A stretch of 64,000 bases of DNA, taken from Pseudomonadota bacterium (GTDB taxonomy: Bacteria; Pseudomonadota; Alphaproteobacteria; Dongiales; Dongiaceae). The position numbers and the translations under genes were made by a program. The DNA is taken from contig JAJYUT010000006.1 of NCBI GenBank assembly GCA_021792365.1, positions 248,001-312,000 of the forward strand, given 5' to 3'. This document shows, one piece after another, positions 34,801-42,758 of this stretch. Each line of letters opens with the position of its first letter. Positions within the stretch are counted from its first letter, which is position 1. The notes under the pieces were generated by a model, which was not told the DNA's origin, did not search any database, and worked only from the letters and a program-made list of their open reading frames with translations.

Positions 34801-35022
34801 ATGACGGTCGATTTCATCGCGCGCGACGTCACCTTCGACGCGCCCTCCACCCAATGGTGGGCGCCGCTCGCGACCGCGATCACCTTCGGCGTGCTGTTCG
34901 CCTCGCCCCTGACGCTGCTGTTCACGCCCTGCGCGCTGGAGCTCCAGGGCCGCTTCTACGACTGGCTCGCGCGCCGGCGCGATCGCGGCCAGATGGGCGC
35001 CGAGCCGGCGCAGGCGGAATAG
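31840..35022 (+). CDS. efflux RND transporter permease subunit (AcrB/HAE1-like)
   Basis: A 1060-residue inner-membrane pump with twelve spans: one near residue 15, a large periplasmic loop, spans at about 340-460, a second loop, and the rest at about 870-1030. The relay Asp in helix 4 is D398 (GMLVDGAIILVE); many RND pumps have two acidic residues here, but only one is present. The second half has GIIVNNNIVLIDTYDH and ILTKLTTVLGLLPL. It forms a proton-driven trimer with the adaptor whose gene overlaps it by four bases. Substrates are unknown. Confidence 0.95.
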   Translation: MSRLVEGIIANSRVVLAGLFLLLLAGWVTYKNLPKELWPDIQLPFIYVSMTLEGVSPDDAERLLARPMEQQVRSIEGLKEFRSLTYLGGASVVLEFQAGYDIDKALDDVREQVDLAKPDLPEDTDEPFIQEVAFSRFPVLVVTLSGDVPERSLRQLAERLQDKIEGIPSVLEASMSGEREELVELIVDPLRIEAYGLALDEIGTIVARSNRLVAAGMMDTGQGRFAIKVPGLFESASDILSMPVKVSGDAVIQVKDIASLRRTFKDHESVARIDGLPAIGIEVSKRAGENIIETINQVRALVTEESRSWPAQVKVTFSQDNSKQIRDMLGELENSLITAVVLVLIVIVASLGLRGGLIVGIAVPGSFLMGLLMLAGFGVTINIVVLFSLIMATGMLVDGAIILVEFADRCMLNGMDRRAAYAEATKRMAWPIFSSIATIIAAFGPMAFWPGTTGEFMKYLPITLSATLLASLLMAMVFIPCIGALIGKPNGEGLHAVEAERLSGEEQLARARGLDWLYLIALRGALRRPLLVILVGIGILAGTVWAFLNHNAGVEFFPNVEPELAQVQVHARGNMSVKERDDLVKAVEREILALNSEHHELRSVYSVTRADVGGRSGGQELAEDVIGTIALEFGDWDERRKVDTILSDIRERTAPIPGIRIELTKEEGGPGGGKAVAIQLTSNDFPALESAAEIVRNKLESMPGLIDAQDSRPVPGIEWELAVDRTEAAKYGLDVTAVGDVIQLVTRGLKFGDYRPDDADDEIDIVARFPSEVRNISELDELRIPTGAGSVPLRNFVDRTAKPKLALVRRVDGVRVIDVESDVKPGVQAYAQLEEIRAWLATEARLDPSVDVAFKGEDEDRQESANFLSLAAGATLFLITLILLLQFNSFFSVFLVLTAVAMSSIGVMFGLLMLQQPFGIVMTGIGVIALAGIIVNNNIVLIDTYDHLKKTAKSRREALLVTGVQRLRPVILTKLTTVLGLLPLVFHMTVDFIARDVTFDAPSTQWWAPLATAITFGVLFASPLTLLFTPCALELQGRFYDWLARRRDRGQMGAEPAQAE

Positions 35023-35050
35023 CTTTCAGCGAAGCTCGGCGGCCCTGCTT

Positions 35051-35653
35051 TTATCGCAATCTCTGCACGGCGGCACCGATGCGCCCGATCGTGGTCAACC
35101 AGCACAGGGTTCCATACACATAGGCGGCCGCCGGAAACCAGCCGGGGAACAGCAGGACGATCACGAAGAACAGGATTGTCTCGGTTCCTTCGGTGATGCC
35201 GCCGAGATAGTAGAAGCTCTTGTTGGAGGCCGCTTCGCCGTCCAGCTTCCGCTTGGCTGCGAAGATCGCGAAGGCGAGAAAGCTCGACCCTGTCCCCATG
35301 AAGGAGAAGATCAGGAACGCGGCAGCCACCGCGTGGTCCGGCTGTGCCAGCGCGAAGGCGAAGACGGTGCCGGAATAGATGATGAAATCGAGAACGATAT
35401 CGAGATAGCCGCCGATATCCGTCGCGCCGGCACGCCGGGCGAGCGCGCCGTCCACGCCGTCCGCCAGCCGGTTCACCAGCAACAGCAGCAGACCCAGCGC
35501 GTACGATTCCGTTGCAATGGCGCCGATCGCGCCGAGGCCGCAGGCGAAGCCTGCGACGGTGACCTGATTGGCCGTCAGCCCCCGGTGCTGTGCAGCCAGC
35601 GTCAGGCGGTCCAGCACGGGGTCGATCAGCCGCCGCGCGGCACGATCCAGCAT
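35051..35653 (-). CDS. CDP-alcohol phosphatidyltransferase family protein
   Basis: A 200-residue membrane enzyme. The family motif D-G-x2-A-R-x8-G-x3-D-x3-D is complete (DGALARR, then GGYLDIVLD), providing the metal and CDP sites. About six hydrophobic spans are seen. It is distinct from PssA, whose gene lies 24 bases upstream on the same strand, so it is a third member of a phospholipid operon (psd-pssA-this gene). The alcohol acceptor cannot be told: glycerol-3-phosphate, inositol phosphate, choline or a second diacyl lipid are all possible. Convergent with the RND gene. Confidence 0.9.
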   Translation of the reverse strand: MLDRAARRLIDPVLDRLTLAAQHRGLTANQVTVAGFACGLGAIGAIATESYALGLLLLLVNRLADGVDGALARRAGATDIGGYLDIVLDFIIYSGTVFAFALAQPDHAVAAAFLIFSFMGTGSSFLAFAIFAAKRKLDGEAASNKSFYYLGGITEGTETILFFVIVLLFPGWFPAAAYVYGTLCWLTTIGRIGAAVQRLR

Positions 35654-35677
35654 CGGGATGAGTCCGCCGTCAGGCCG

Positions 35678-36535
35678 TCAATGCAGGTCCAGATCCTGCT
35701 CCGCCCGCTTGTCGATGGTGGGGGCGTGCGGGCGCTGCACTGCCAAGCGCTGATACTGGCGGTAGCTGAACGGAATGGAGGCCAAGTAGAGCATGCCCAA
35801 GCCAAGCGCCGTGTTCCAGGTCTCGCTCACCACCAGCGCAACGAACACCGTCACGATGACCATGGCGGGCAACACCCAACGCTGGTTGATCGCAAGCCGC
35901 TTGAACGAGAAGGTCGGGATTCGGCTGACAAGCAGGCCGGAAACGATCACCATCCAGGTCCCGACCAGCCACGGGGAATCGGCCAAGCCGCCGCCATATT
36001 CGTTGTAGGCGATGAGCGGCAGCAGCACCAGGCCCGCCCCGGCCGGCGCCGGCACGCCCGTGAAGAAGCGCATGGTCCATGCCGGCACGTCCGCGTTGTC
36101 CAGCTTGGTATTGAAGCGCGCGAGGCGCAGCGCCATGCAGGCACTGAACAGCAACGTGCAGCCCCAGCCGATGCGGCCCGCCTGATCCATGGTCCAGACA
36201 TAGAGGATGACGGAGGGCGCGACGCCGAACGCGATGAAATCGGAAAGCGAATCGAGCTCCGCGCCGAACTTGCTCGTGGTGTCGAGAAGGCGCGCGATGC
36301 GCCCATCCAGCGCGTCGAACACTGCGGCGACGATGATGGCGATGCAGGCCAGTTCCCATTTTCGCGCGGCGGCATCGCTGACGGCGGAGGGATCGCTGTA
36401 GGCGGTAACGTCGGTCAGCGCCTGGGCGTCGAGCGCGAACTTCATCGCGGTGAGCCCCGCGCACAAGGCGAACAGGGTCAGCATGTTGGGGATCAGGCGG
36501 TTGATCGAGTGATCCCGCAATCTCGTTCGCCGCAT
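35678..36535 (-). CDS. pssA: CDP-diacylglycerol--serine O-phosphatidyltransferase
   Basis: A 285-residue integral membrane enzyme making phosphatidylserine from CDP-diacylglycerol and serine. The CDP-alcohol motif is complete (DALDGRIARLL, then GAELDSLSDF), and the N-terminus has the SINRLIPNMLTLFALCAG start of type II PssA. ATG 36535 is chosen because GGAGG lies 9 bases upstream; another ATG at 36544 abuts that site. It follows psd by 53 bases on the same strand. Product feeds Psd to make phosphatidylethanolamine. Confidence 0.95.
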   Translation of the reverse strand: MRRTRLRDHSINRLIPNMLTLFALCAGLTAMKFALDAQALTDVTAYSDPSAVSDAAARKWELACIAIIVAAVFDALDGRIARLLDTTSKFGAELDSLSDFIAFGVAPSVILYVWTMDQAGRIGWGCTLLFSACMALRLARFNTKLDNADVPAWTMRFFTGVPAPAGAGLVLLPLIAYNEYGGGLADSPWLVGTWMVIVSGLLVSRIPTFSFKRLAINQRWVLPAMVIVTVFVALVVSETWNTALGLGMLYLASIPFSYRQYQRLAVQRPHAPTIDKRAEQDLDLH

Positions 36536-36588
36536 GGCTCTCATCCTCCAGGATTGAACCGGCCGCAGCCGGCTCATTCTGCCGCAGA

Positions 36589-37323
36589 TTATCGCTGCTC
36601 GCCAAGCCTCGCCGCCTCGTCCGACTTGGCGTCCGCCAATACCGTCTCGCCCGCGATGGCGCGCTGGCCGACGCAGACCAGGGGCGAAACGCCATCCGGC
36701 AGATACACATCCACCCGGCTGCCGAACCGGATCAGGCCGATGCGCTCGCCGGCCCGCAGCAAACGCCCGGCCGCAAGATCGCATTTGATGCGCCGCGCCA
36801 CCAGGCCGGCGATCTGCACCACGCACAGGTTGAGTCCGTCCGGGCTGCGCAGGTGGATCGACTGGCGCTCATTGTACTCGCTCGCCTTGTCGAGCGCGGC
36901 GTTGACGAACTTGCCCGGCCGATAGGCGAGCGCCACCACTTCGCCATCGATCGGCGAGCGATTCACATGCACGTCGAATACGTTCATGAAGACGCTGATC
37001 CGCGTCAGCGGCCTTTGATCCATGCCGAGCTCCGCCGGCGGAATCGCAGGCTGGATCATCTGCACCACGCCGTCGGCGGGCGAGATGATGAGGCTGGGCC
37101 GGTTGGGCGTGACCCGCGCCGGGTCGCGGAAGAAGAAGGCGCACCAGCAGGTGAGGACGACGCCCACCCACCCCAACGGTTCCCAGATCCAGAACAGAAT
37201 GAGCGTCGCCAGGGCGAACAGAGCGACAAAGCGCCAGCCATCGCGATGGATCGGCGGGATCGTGAAAGTGGACAAGTAGGGCACCTCGCTCGGCTGGCTG
37301 GCCATCCCCGAGCTATCCGCCAC
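36589..37323 (-). CDS. psd: phosphatidylserine decarboxylase
   Basis: A 244-residue pyruvoyl enzyme of the short class, converting phosphatidylserine to phosphatidylethanolamine. Two hydrophobic stretches near 31-62 anchor it to the membrane. Conserved motifs are FRDPAR, SPADG (81-85), [11 protein letters not shown] with catalytic His, and the self-cleavage site G201-S202 ([11 protein letters not shown]), whose Ser becomes the pyruvoyl group. It is first in the psd-pssA operon. The sequence after the cleavage site is the future alpha chain of about 43 residues. A perfect palindrome lies 26 bases upstream of its start. Confidence 0.96.
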   Translation of the reverse strand: MADSSGMASQPSEVPYLSTFTIPPIHRDGWRFVALFALATLILFWIWEPLGWVGVVLTCWCAFFFRDPARVTPNRPSLIISPADGVVQMIQPAIPPAELGMDQRPLTRISVFMNVFDVHVNRSPIDGEVVALAYRPGKFVNAALDKASEYNERQSIHLRSPDGLNLCVVQIAGLVARRIKCDLAAGRLLRAGERIGLIRFGSRVDVYLPDGVSPLVCVGQRAIAGETVLADAKSDEAARLGEQR

Positions 37324-37348
37324 GGCCTGCCGCTATTTCATTGATTGG

Positions 37349-37362
37349 GCCAGATATCTGGC
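37349..37362. promoter_or_regulatory. 14-bp perfect palindrome upstream of psd
   Basis: GCCAGATATCTGGC is fully symmetric and lies 26 bases before the psd start codon, within the divergent region to the 37496 gene. Flanking ATTG and CAAT extend the symmetry after a one-base skip. It resembles an operator covering the psd promoter. Confidence 0.45.
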
Positions 37363-37495
37363 AATCGGCGCCGCGCAAGTCAATGTTTGGCGGCGGGAAC
37401 GCCCGGACAGGCTCGGCGACCCGGCTTCAGATTTCGTTAATTCCGCCGCACTAGCATCGCACGCGGGTCCAAACCATCCAGCCAGCACCGGTTTC

Positions 37496-37954
37496 ATGCA
37501 CATACCGACGGTCTTTCAGCATCCGCCCGCTCCTGCGGAAATGAACGAGTTGGACGTCCTGGACGACGGCTCCGTCGCGCTCAAGCGCGAACGGGCCAAG
37601 GTGTCGTTCGGCTTCAGGGCCTGCGGCCTGCCGTTCTCCGCGGAGACGCGCGTCCTCGAGGCGGGACCGATGCTGCAGATCGCGGCCGAGATTGGCGGCG
37701 ACCCCTATTCGGTCGAAGGCGTGGAGCTGCGCGAGGCGGTGCATGCCGTCATCCGATCGAGCCATGCCTCGCCATCGTGCCGCCTCATGGTTTCGAACCA
37801 GAAGCGAATCTATTGCATTGGCAAGGCGCATCTGGGCGAAGCCTGGACGCCCACGGCCCTGCTCACCGCGGCGGCCGAGCTGGTGCTGGAGGCGCGGCCC
37901 TATCTGATGGTGCTGCGCGACATCCTTCCCCGCTGGGCAAAGCCCGCTACCTGA
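37496..37954 (+). CDS. hypothetical protein
   Basis: A 152-residue protein I do not recognise. It begins at ATG 37496 or, as likely, at ATG 37541 (MNELDVLDDG), which would give 137 residues; neither has a strong ribosome site. The sequence is mixed alpha/beta without signal peptide or membrane span: a VSFGFRACGLPFSAETRVLE block, then GGDPYSVEGVELREAVHAVI and a C-terminal helix-rich TALLTAAAELVLEARPYLMV. Codon use matches the neighbours and no overlapping gene competes, so it is probably real. It is divergent from psd. Confidence 0.65.
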   Translation: MHIPTVFQHPPAPAEMNELDVLDDGSVALKRERAKVSFGFRACGLPFSAETRVLEAGPMLQIAAEIGGDPYSVEGVELREAVHAVIRSSHASPSCRLMVSNQKRIYCIGKAHLGEAWTPTALLTAAAELVLEARPYLMVLRDILPRWAKPAT

Positions 37955-38044
37955 CCGCCGCCGACCCGGCTTGAGGGCCCCGCATGCCGTGCTGCCCTGT
38001 GCTGGCGCCACGTCCTGCGGCGTCTTTCGAGGAGTAGGCGGCCC

Positions 38045-39232
38045 TTAATTGCCCGTGGGGATTGCGAATACCTGGCCCGGATAGATCAGGTCCGGATCGG
38101 CGATCTGATTCTTGTTCGCTTCGTAGATCACGGTGTACTGGAACCCATCCCCGTAACTCTGACGCGCAATCCTCCAGAGCGAATTCCCCGGTTGCACAAC
38201 GATGCGCCCGTTGATGATCGCCAACCCGCTTTCGTCCTGACCGCTCGCCGCGGACGCGGCCTGTTGGCTGGCGGCGCCCGCTTGGGCCGCCAGCGGCACA
38301 TCAGCCTGCTCGAACGGTGTCTGCGCGCGGGCCACGACCTTTCCGGTCTGGTCCACCTGATCCACGCGGATGACATGCAATCCGGGCGCGATCGGCTCGG
38401 CTGGCGTGAAGGTCCAGAAGCCGTCCTCATCCGCGGTCGCTTCGCCGATTGATGCGTTGTCCAGGTAGACGAAGAGGCGCGCGCCGCTCGGGGCCTTGCC
38501 CGACAGGATGGCACGACCGGTGGAATCGTAATCGATGGCCGAGATCTCCGGCACCTTCGGCGCCCCGGCCGAGGCCTCGGCCGGCTGATTCGGCACGTTC
38601 ATGACGCGGGTCGGGCCGGTTCCGGACCTGGGCACCTCGATGGCGAGCGCCCCCGCCGGCTGATCGCTGGCACGCCCGGCGATGTCCTTGGCAACTTGCG
38701 GCACCAGGACCACGACCGAGGTTTCCGATTCCCGCTTGATGGCCGTGCCTTCCGGGATGTCGTCCGGATCCGGCATGCTCTCCAGGGTGAAGCTGTGCTC
38801 GCCGGGATCAAGGGCGCTGTTGGGCAGGAAGACCCATTCGCCGCGATTGTCCGCCTTCACCGAGCCGATGATCTTGCCCTTGTCCAGGATCGTGACCTCG
38901 GCATCCGGCTGGGCGCGACCGGCGATCACCGCATCCCCGCTGGGATTGACACGCACCACGTCGAAACTGGGCGTGACGGGCTGGGCTGGCGGCTGCGCCG
39001 GAGATTGCTCGCCCGCCGCGCCTGCGGCCTGGCCTTGATCTGCCGCGCCCGCGGTGGCGCTCTCCTGGCCACCGGTCGCGCTCGAATCCGATCCGGGCGC
39101 GGCGGCGGGGCCGGCCGGCGGTGCAACCTCGTTGCTGTCATCCCGATCCTGCTGATAGATCGCGAAGAACAGCCCGAGAGCAACCACCAGAACCGCGGCG
39201 CCTATCGTTCCGGTCAGAGCGACGCGCGTCAC
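38045..39232 (-). CDS. LysM peptidoglycan-binding protein with Ig-like repeats
   Basis: A 395-residue protein with an N-terminal signal-anchor helix (about 7-27), a Pro/Ala/Gln-rich linker to about 85, and two Ig-like repeats. The first is VVRVNPSGDAVIAGRAQPDA onward, the second AIDYDSTGRAILSGKAPSGA onward. A C-terminal LysM domain occupies about 342-393 (VVQPGNSLWRIARQSYG, then YPGQVFAIP). It should sit in the periplasm facing the wall, anchored in the inner membrane. Similar proteins are widespread in alphaproteobacteria without defined function. It is divergent from the LOG gene. Confidence 0.9.
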   Translation of the reverse strand: MTRVALTGTIGAAVLVVALGLFFAIYQQDRDDSNEVAPPAGPAAAPGSDSSATGGQESATAGAADQGQAAGAAGEQSPAQPPAQPVTPSFDVVRVNPSGDAVIAGRAQPDAEVTILDKGKIIGSVKADNRGEWVFLPNSALDPGEHSFTLESMPDPDDIPEGTAIKRESETSVVVLVPQVAKDIAGRASDQPAGALAIEVPRSGTGPTRVMNVPNQPAEASAGAPKVPEISAIDYDSTGRAILSGKAPSGARLFVYLDNASIGEATADEDGFWTFTPAEPIAPGLHVIRVDQVDQTGKVVARAQTPFEQADVPLAAQAGAASQQAASAASGQDESGLAIINGRIVVQPGNSLWRIARQSYGDGFQYTVIYEANKNQIADPDLIYPGQVFAIPTGN

Positions 39233-39251
39233 CCGAGCCTCCTGTGACCAA

Positions 39252-39267
39252 ACTGTTGCACAACAGT
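39252..39267. promoter_or_regulatory. inverted repeat upstream of the LysM protein gene
   Basis: ACTGTTG and CAACAGT are perfect 7-bp arms separated by CA, 20 bases before the LysM start codon on the minus strand. The rest of the 297-base gap to the LOG gene shows nothing else except the stem-loop next to the LOG start. Confidence 0.4.
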
Positions 39268-39502
39268 ATCAGACCAGCCGATGTGGCAGAAGGAGGAAGT
39301 CATGCCGCCGAGATAGTGATTGGCAGGCCCAAATCAGCGGAGAACGCTCGCGACTCGAAAGGTCCAGGGCTCACCGCGGGGCACTGTTGCGGGAATGCCA
39401 CGGACTCCAGGGAGCCGGGCGCCGAACGGCCATCGCCGATACTTGCCCGTGCGCCCGTTTCCCTGCCATAAGTGTTGCGATCAGAGAGATGGAAATGGAA
39501 GG

Positions 39503-39522
39503 CCAAGGGGATGGCCCCTTGG
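39503..39522 (+). promoter_or_regulatory. 8-bp stem-loop just before the LOG gene start
   Basis: CCAAGGGG (39503-39510) and CCCCTTGG (39515-39522) pair perfectly around ATGG; ATG 39530 follows after 7 bases. The only purine-rich stretch that could act as ribosome site (AAGGGG) lies in the 5' arm, so folding would hide it. It could equally be an operator. Confidence 0.45.
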
Positions 39523-39529
39523 ATTGGAA

Positions 39530-40117
39530 ATGAATCAGATCATCAAGTCGGTTTGCGTCTATTGTGGCGCCTCTGTCGGTGCCTCCCCTGAATTCCTCAA
39601 AATCGCCACCGATGCGGGCCACGCTCTTGGGGAGCATGGCATTCGCCTCATTTATGGCGGCGGCGGCATTGGCCTGATGGGAGCCGTTGCCGACGCAACC
39701 CTGGCTGCCGGTGGCGAGGTCATCGGCATCATCCCCGAGCATCTGCAGCAGGCCGAGCTCGGCCATCGGGGCCTGACCGAACTCAAGATCGTCGACAGCA
39801 TGCACACGCGAAAGCGCATGATGTTCGACCTTTCCCAGGCCTTCGTCGTGCTGCCCGGGGGCATGGGCACGCTCGACGAAACGTTCGAGATCATCACCTG
39901 GCGTCAGCTCGGCATGCATGACAAGCCGATCATCCTGGTCAACCACGGCAGCTACTGGGACCCGTTCCTGGATCTGGTTGACCATGTGATCGACAACGGC
40001 TTTGCGCGCCCGGCCACGCGGCAGCTGTTTTCCGTGGTCGGCAGCGTCGGCCGCCTGATGGACATGCTCGAAGCCGAGCCGCAGACCCGCGAACCCAGCT
40101 TCCCGGAACGGATCTAG
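39530..40117 (+). CDS. TIGR00730/LOG family Rossmann-fold protein
   Basis: A 195-residue protein of the LOG family, whose studied members hydrolyse nucleoside 5'-monophosphates (cytokinin ribotides in plants, AMP-type substrates in bacteria) to base and ribose phosphate. The start region KSVCVYCGAS and the signature PGGMGTLDE are both present, with YGGGGIGLMG upstream of it. ATG 39530 is chosen by family start; the frame is open further upstream without family similarity. It is cytoplasmic. A stem-loop directly upstream may affect translation. Confidence 0.93.
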   Translation: MNQIIKSVCVYCGASVGASPEFLKIATDAGHALGEHGIRLIYGGGGIGLMGAVADATLAAGGEVIGIIPEHLQQAELGHRGLTELKIVDSMHTRKRMMFDLSQAFVVLPGGMGTLDETFEIITWRQLGMHDKPIILVNHGSYWDPFLDLVDHVIDNGFARPATRQLFSVVGSVGRLMDMLEAEPQTREPSFPERI

Positions 40118-40252
40118 TCGGCCTAGCCTGCCATTTCCGCGCGCTGGAAATTCCGGAGCGCGATGCTATTCTGCCGCCGATTTTGCGATGCAACATCAGG
40201 GCCGTCGCGCCTGCCGGCGCATCCAGCGGCCATGCTCGAAGGAAGCACAAGA

Positions 40253-41467
40253 ATGGCGAAGATCAAGGTCAAGAATCCGATCGTGGAGTTGGACGGCGAC
40301 GAGATGACGCGCATCATCTGGCGCTACATCAAGGACAAGCTGATCCTGCCCTATCTCGAGGTCGATCTGAAATACTACGACCTCGGCGTGGAGAGCCGCG
40401 ACAAGACCGGCGACCAGATCACGATCGACGCCGCTAACGCCATCAAGCAGCATCGCGTCGGCGTCAAGTGCGCCACCATCACGCCGGACGAAGGCCGCGT
40501 GCAGGAATTCAACCTGAAGCAGATGTGGAAGTCCCCGAACGGGACGATCCGCAACATCCTGGACGGCACTGTCTTCCGCCAGCCCATCATCTGCAAGAAC
40601 GTGCCGCGCCTGGTGCCGGGCTGGACCCAGCCGATCGTCATCGGCCGTCACGCGTTCGGCGATCAGTATCGCGCTACCGACTTCATCGTGCCGGGCAAGG
40701 GCAAGCTCACCATCAAGTTCGAGCCCGCTGACGGCAGCGCGCCGTTCGAGCGGGAAGTGTTCAACTTCCCCGGCAGCGGTGTCGCCCTGGGCATGTACAA
40801 CCTGGACGATTCGATCCGCGGCTTCGCGCGCGCCTGCTTCAACTATGGTCTCGGCCTGGGCTGGCCGGTATACCTCTCGACCAAGAACACCATCCTCAAG
40901 ACCTATGACGGCCGCTTCAAGGACATCTTCCAGGAGGTGTTCGACCAGGAGTTTGCCAGCGAGTTCAAGGCCAGGAATCTCGGCTACGAGCATCGCCTGA
41001 TCGACGACATGGTGGCGAGCGCGCTGAAGTGGTCCGGCGCCTTCGTGTGGGCCTGCAAGAACTACGACGGCGACGTCCAGTCCGACACGGTCGCGCAGGG
41101 CTTCGGCTCGCTCGGCCTCATGACGTCCGTGCTGATGTCGCCGGATGGCAATGTCGTCGAGGCGGAAGCCGCGCACGGCACGGTGACCCGCCATTACCGC
41201 GAGCACCAGAAGGGCAAGCAGACCTCCACCAACCCGATCGCTTCGATCTATGCCTGGACGCGCGGCCTCTGGTATCGCGGCAAGTTCGACAACACGCCCG
41301 AAGTGCAGAAGTTCGCGGAAGCGCTGGAGAAAGTCTGCGTCGACACCGTCGAGTCCGGCTACATGACGAAGGACCTGGCGCTGCTGATCTCGCCGGACCA
41401 GAAGTGGATGACGACCACCGAGTTCCTCGACAAGCTCGACGAGAACCTGAAGAAGGCCATGGCCTAG
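40253..41467 (+). CDS. icd: NADP-dependent isocitrate dehydrogenase, eukaryote-like type
   Basis: A 404-residue dimeric isocitrate dehydrogenase of the group shared with mitochondria, converting isocitrate to 2-oxoglutarate and CO2 with NADP+. It starts at ATG 40253 with AAGGAAG about 8 bases upstream. Family features: [13 protein letters not shown] near the N-terminus, the substrate region [11 protein letters not shown], the metal Asp region HRLIDDMVA and NYDGDVQSD, and [11 protein letters not shown]. Length is typical (about 400-410). It stands after its own short intergenic region and is followed by an exported cyclophilin 21 bases later. Confidence 0.97.
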   Translation: MAKIKVKNPIVELDGDEMTRIIWRYIKDKLILPYLEVDLKYYDLGVESRDKTGDQITIDAANAIKQHRVGVKCATITPDEGRVQEFNLKQMWKSPNGTIRNILDGTVFRQPIICKNVPRLVPGWTQPIVIGRHAFGDQYRATDFIVPGKGKLTIKFEPADGSAPFEREVFNFPGSGVALGMYNLDDSIRGFARACFNYGLGLGWPVYLSTKNTILKTYDGRFKDIFQEVFDQEFASEFKARNLGYEHRLIDDMVASALKWSGAFVWACKNYDGDVQSDTVAQGFGSLGLMTSVLMSPDGNVVEAEAAHGTVTRHYREHQKGKQTSTNPIASIYAWTRGLWYRGKFDNTPEVQKFAEALEKVCVDTVESGYMTKDLALLISPDQKWMTTTEFLDKLDENLKKAMA

Positions 41468-41488
41468 GTCGGAAAGCGGGAGATCTCC

Positions 41489-42046
41489 ATGACACAGCTA
41501 ACCCGCCGCGCCTTCGGCGCTGGTGTCGCCGCCGCGCTCGCAACTTGCGGCACCGGCGCGCTCGCCCAGGACCTCGAGAACACGCTCTACGTGGACCTCT
41601 CCTATGGCCGCGTGGTGATTAAGCTTCTCCCGGATGTCGCGCCGAAGACCGTGGCCCGCATCAAGGAGCTGGCGCGCGAGGGCTTCTATGATGGCACCCC
41701 TTTTCATCGCGTCATCCCGAACTTCATGGCCCAGGGCGGCGATCCGTCCGGTACGGGCACCGGCGGTTCGGGCCGGCGCCTGGAGGCGGAATTCTCAGCC
41801 GTGAAGCACGTCCGCGGCACGGTGTCGATGGCGCGCTCGTCCGACGTCAACAGCGCCGACAGCCAGTTCTTCATCTGCTTCGCGCCGGCGCCACATCTCG
41901 ACGGGCAATACACCGCCTTCGGTCAGGTGGTCGAAGGCATGGAGTTCGTCGACCGCATCAAGAAGGGCGACCCCGGCAACAACGGCATGGTGAGCGCCCC
42001 GCGGGACCGCATCGTCAAGATGCAGGTGGCTGCGGACGCGCAGTGA
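41489..42046 (+). CDS. exported peptidyl-prolyl cis-trans isomerase, cyclophilin type
   Basis: A 185-residue cyclophilin with an N-terminal export signal that has the twin-arginine look (LTRRAFGAGVAAALA), ending near ALAQ, so it is probably sent to the periplasm by Tat. The catalytic domain has the active-site Arg in PFHRVIPNFMAQGGD, the GTVSMAR segment, SQFFIC and the late His of PHLDGQYTAFG. Length without the signal (about 160) matches bacterial PPIA. ATG 41489 is preceded by CGGGAG about 8 bases away. It follows icd on the same strand. Confidence 0.94.
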   Translation: MTQLTRRAFGAGVAAALATCGTGALAQDLENTLYVDLSYGRVVIKLLPDVAPKTVARIKELAREGFYDGTPFHRVIPNFMAQGGDPSGTGTGGSGRRLEAEFSAVKHVRGTVSMARSSDVNSADSQFFICFAPAPHLDGQYTAFGQVVEGMEFVDRIKKGDPGNNGMVSAPRDRIVKMQVAADAQ

Positions 42047-42056
42047 AAGCGCCGGG

Positions 42057-42557
42057 CTATTCCGGCGGGCGTGACGGCGGGTCGGAATGGCCAAGAGGGA
42101 AATCGTAGTCTTCGATGCCGACGATCTGTGCCACCGTCTGGCCGTCATGGCTGAGTGGGAAGATGCCGAACTCGCATTTGCCGATGGTGCCGCTCCGCGT
42201 CGTCCAGGTGTAGAAGCCGACGACCGGGTGCTTCTCTTCCGTCACGTCGGTGCAGGCCTCGACGAGTTGCTGCTCCTCCTCCCAGCCGATGGTGCCGAGA
42301 TAAAGCCCGGTGAAATCCAGCTTGTTGAACTCGACCACCCGCGTGCCGACCAGGCGGTATCGGAATCGCATCGGCTGCCGCTCGACCTCGATGATGATGA
42401 GGTTCGGCAGCAGGTCGCGCAGCTCCGTCGGATCCAGGTCCGCACGGAGCGGCACATTGCGCTCCGCGCCGCGCCGGGCCTGCCAGTAATCGCGCAAGCG
42501 GAGGATGCGCGGAGAGTCGAGTTGAGCGAAATCGAGCCGATGAATCCGATGTACCAT
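42057..42557 (-). CDS. PAS domain-containing protein (PAS_5 type)
   Basis: A 166-residue protein with one PAS domain of the PAS_5/DUF kind common in alphaproteobacteria. The pattern is W-ARRG....P.RADLDPTELRDLLPNLI, then RFRYRLVGT and a C-terminal GFYTWTTRSG. There is no output domain, so it may act as a sensing partner protein. The start is uncertain: ATG 42557 fits the family, but the frame stays open to 42626. Convergent with the cyclophilin gene. The 201-base gap upstream of it shows no further gene. Confidence 0.82.
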   Translation of the reverse strand: MVHRIHRLDFAQLDSPRILRLRDYWQARRGAERNVPLRADLDPTELRDLLPNLIIIEVERQPMRFRYRLVGTRVVEFNKLDFTGLYLGTIGWEEEQQLVEACTDVTEEKHPVVGFYTWTTRSGTIGKCEFGIFPLSHDGQTVAQIVGIEDYDFPLGHSDPPSRPPE

Positions 42558-42758
42558 ATGATCGACGGCACCCTCGCCGCCCACGTAGTAAATTGATTGC
42601 GCCCGTCCGCCGCGCCGCCGTCCCAACCAAAGGGCGCCAGCCTGCGGAACGTCATATCCGTCGTCTCAATGGCGGCGATACTATTTTCTGTCCCCGCCGA
42701 TGGGAAGCGCTCAAACGCGCCGCGCTTGCAAAGATCGATGCGCGGCGGCCAAGGCCGA

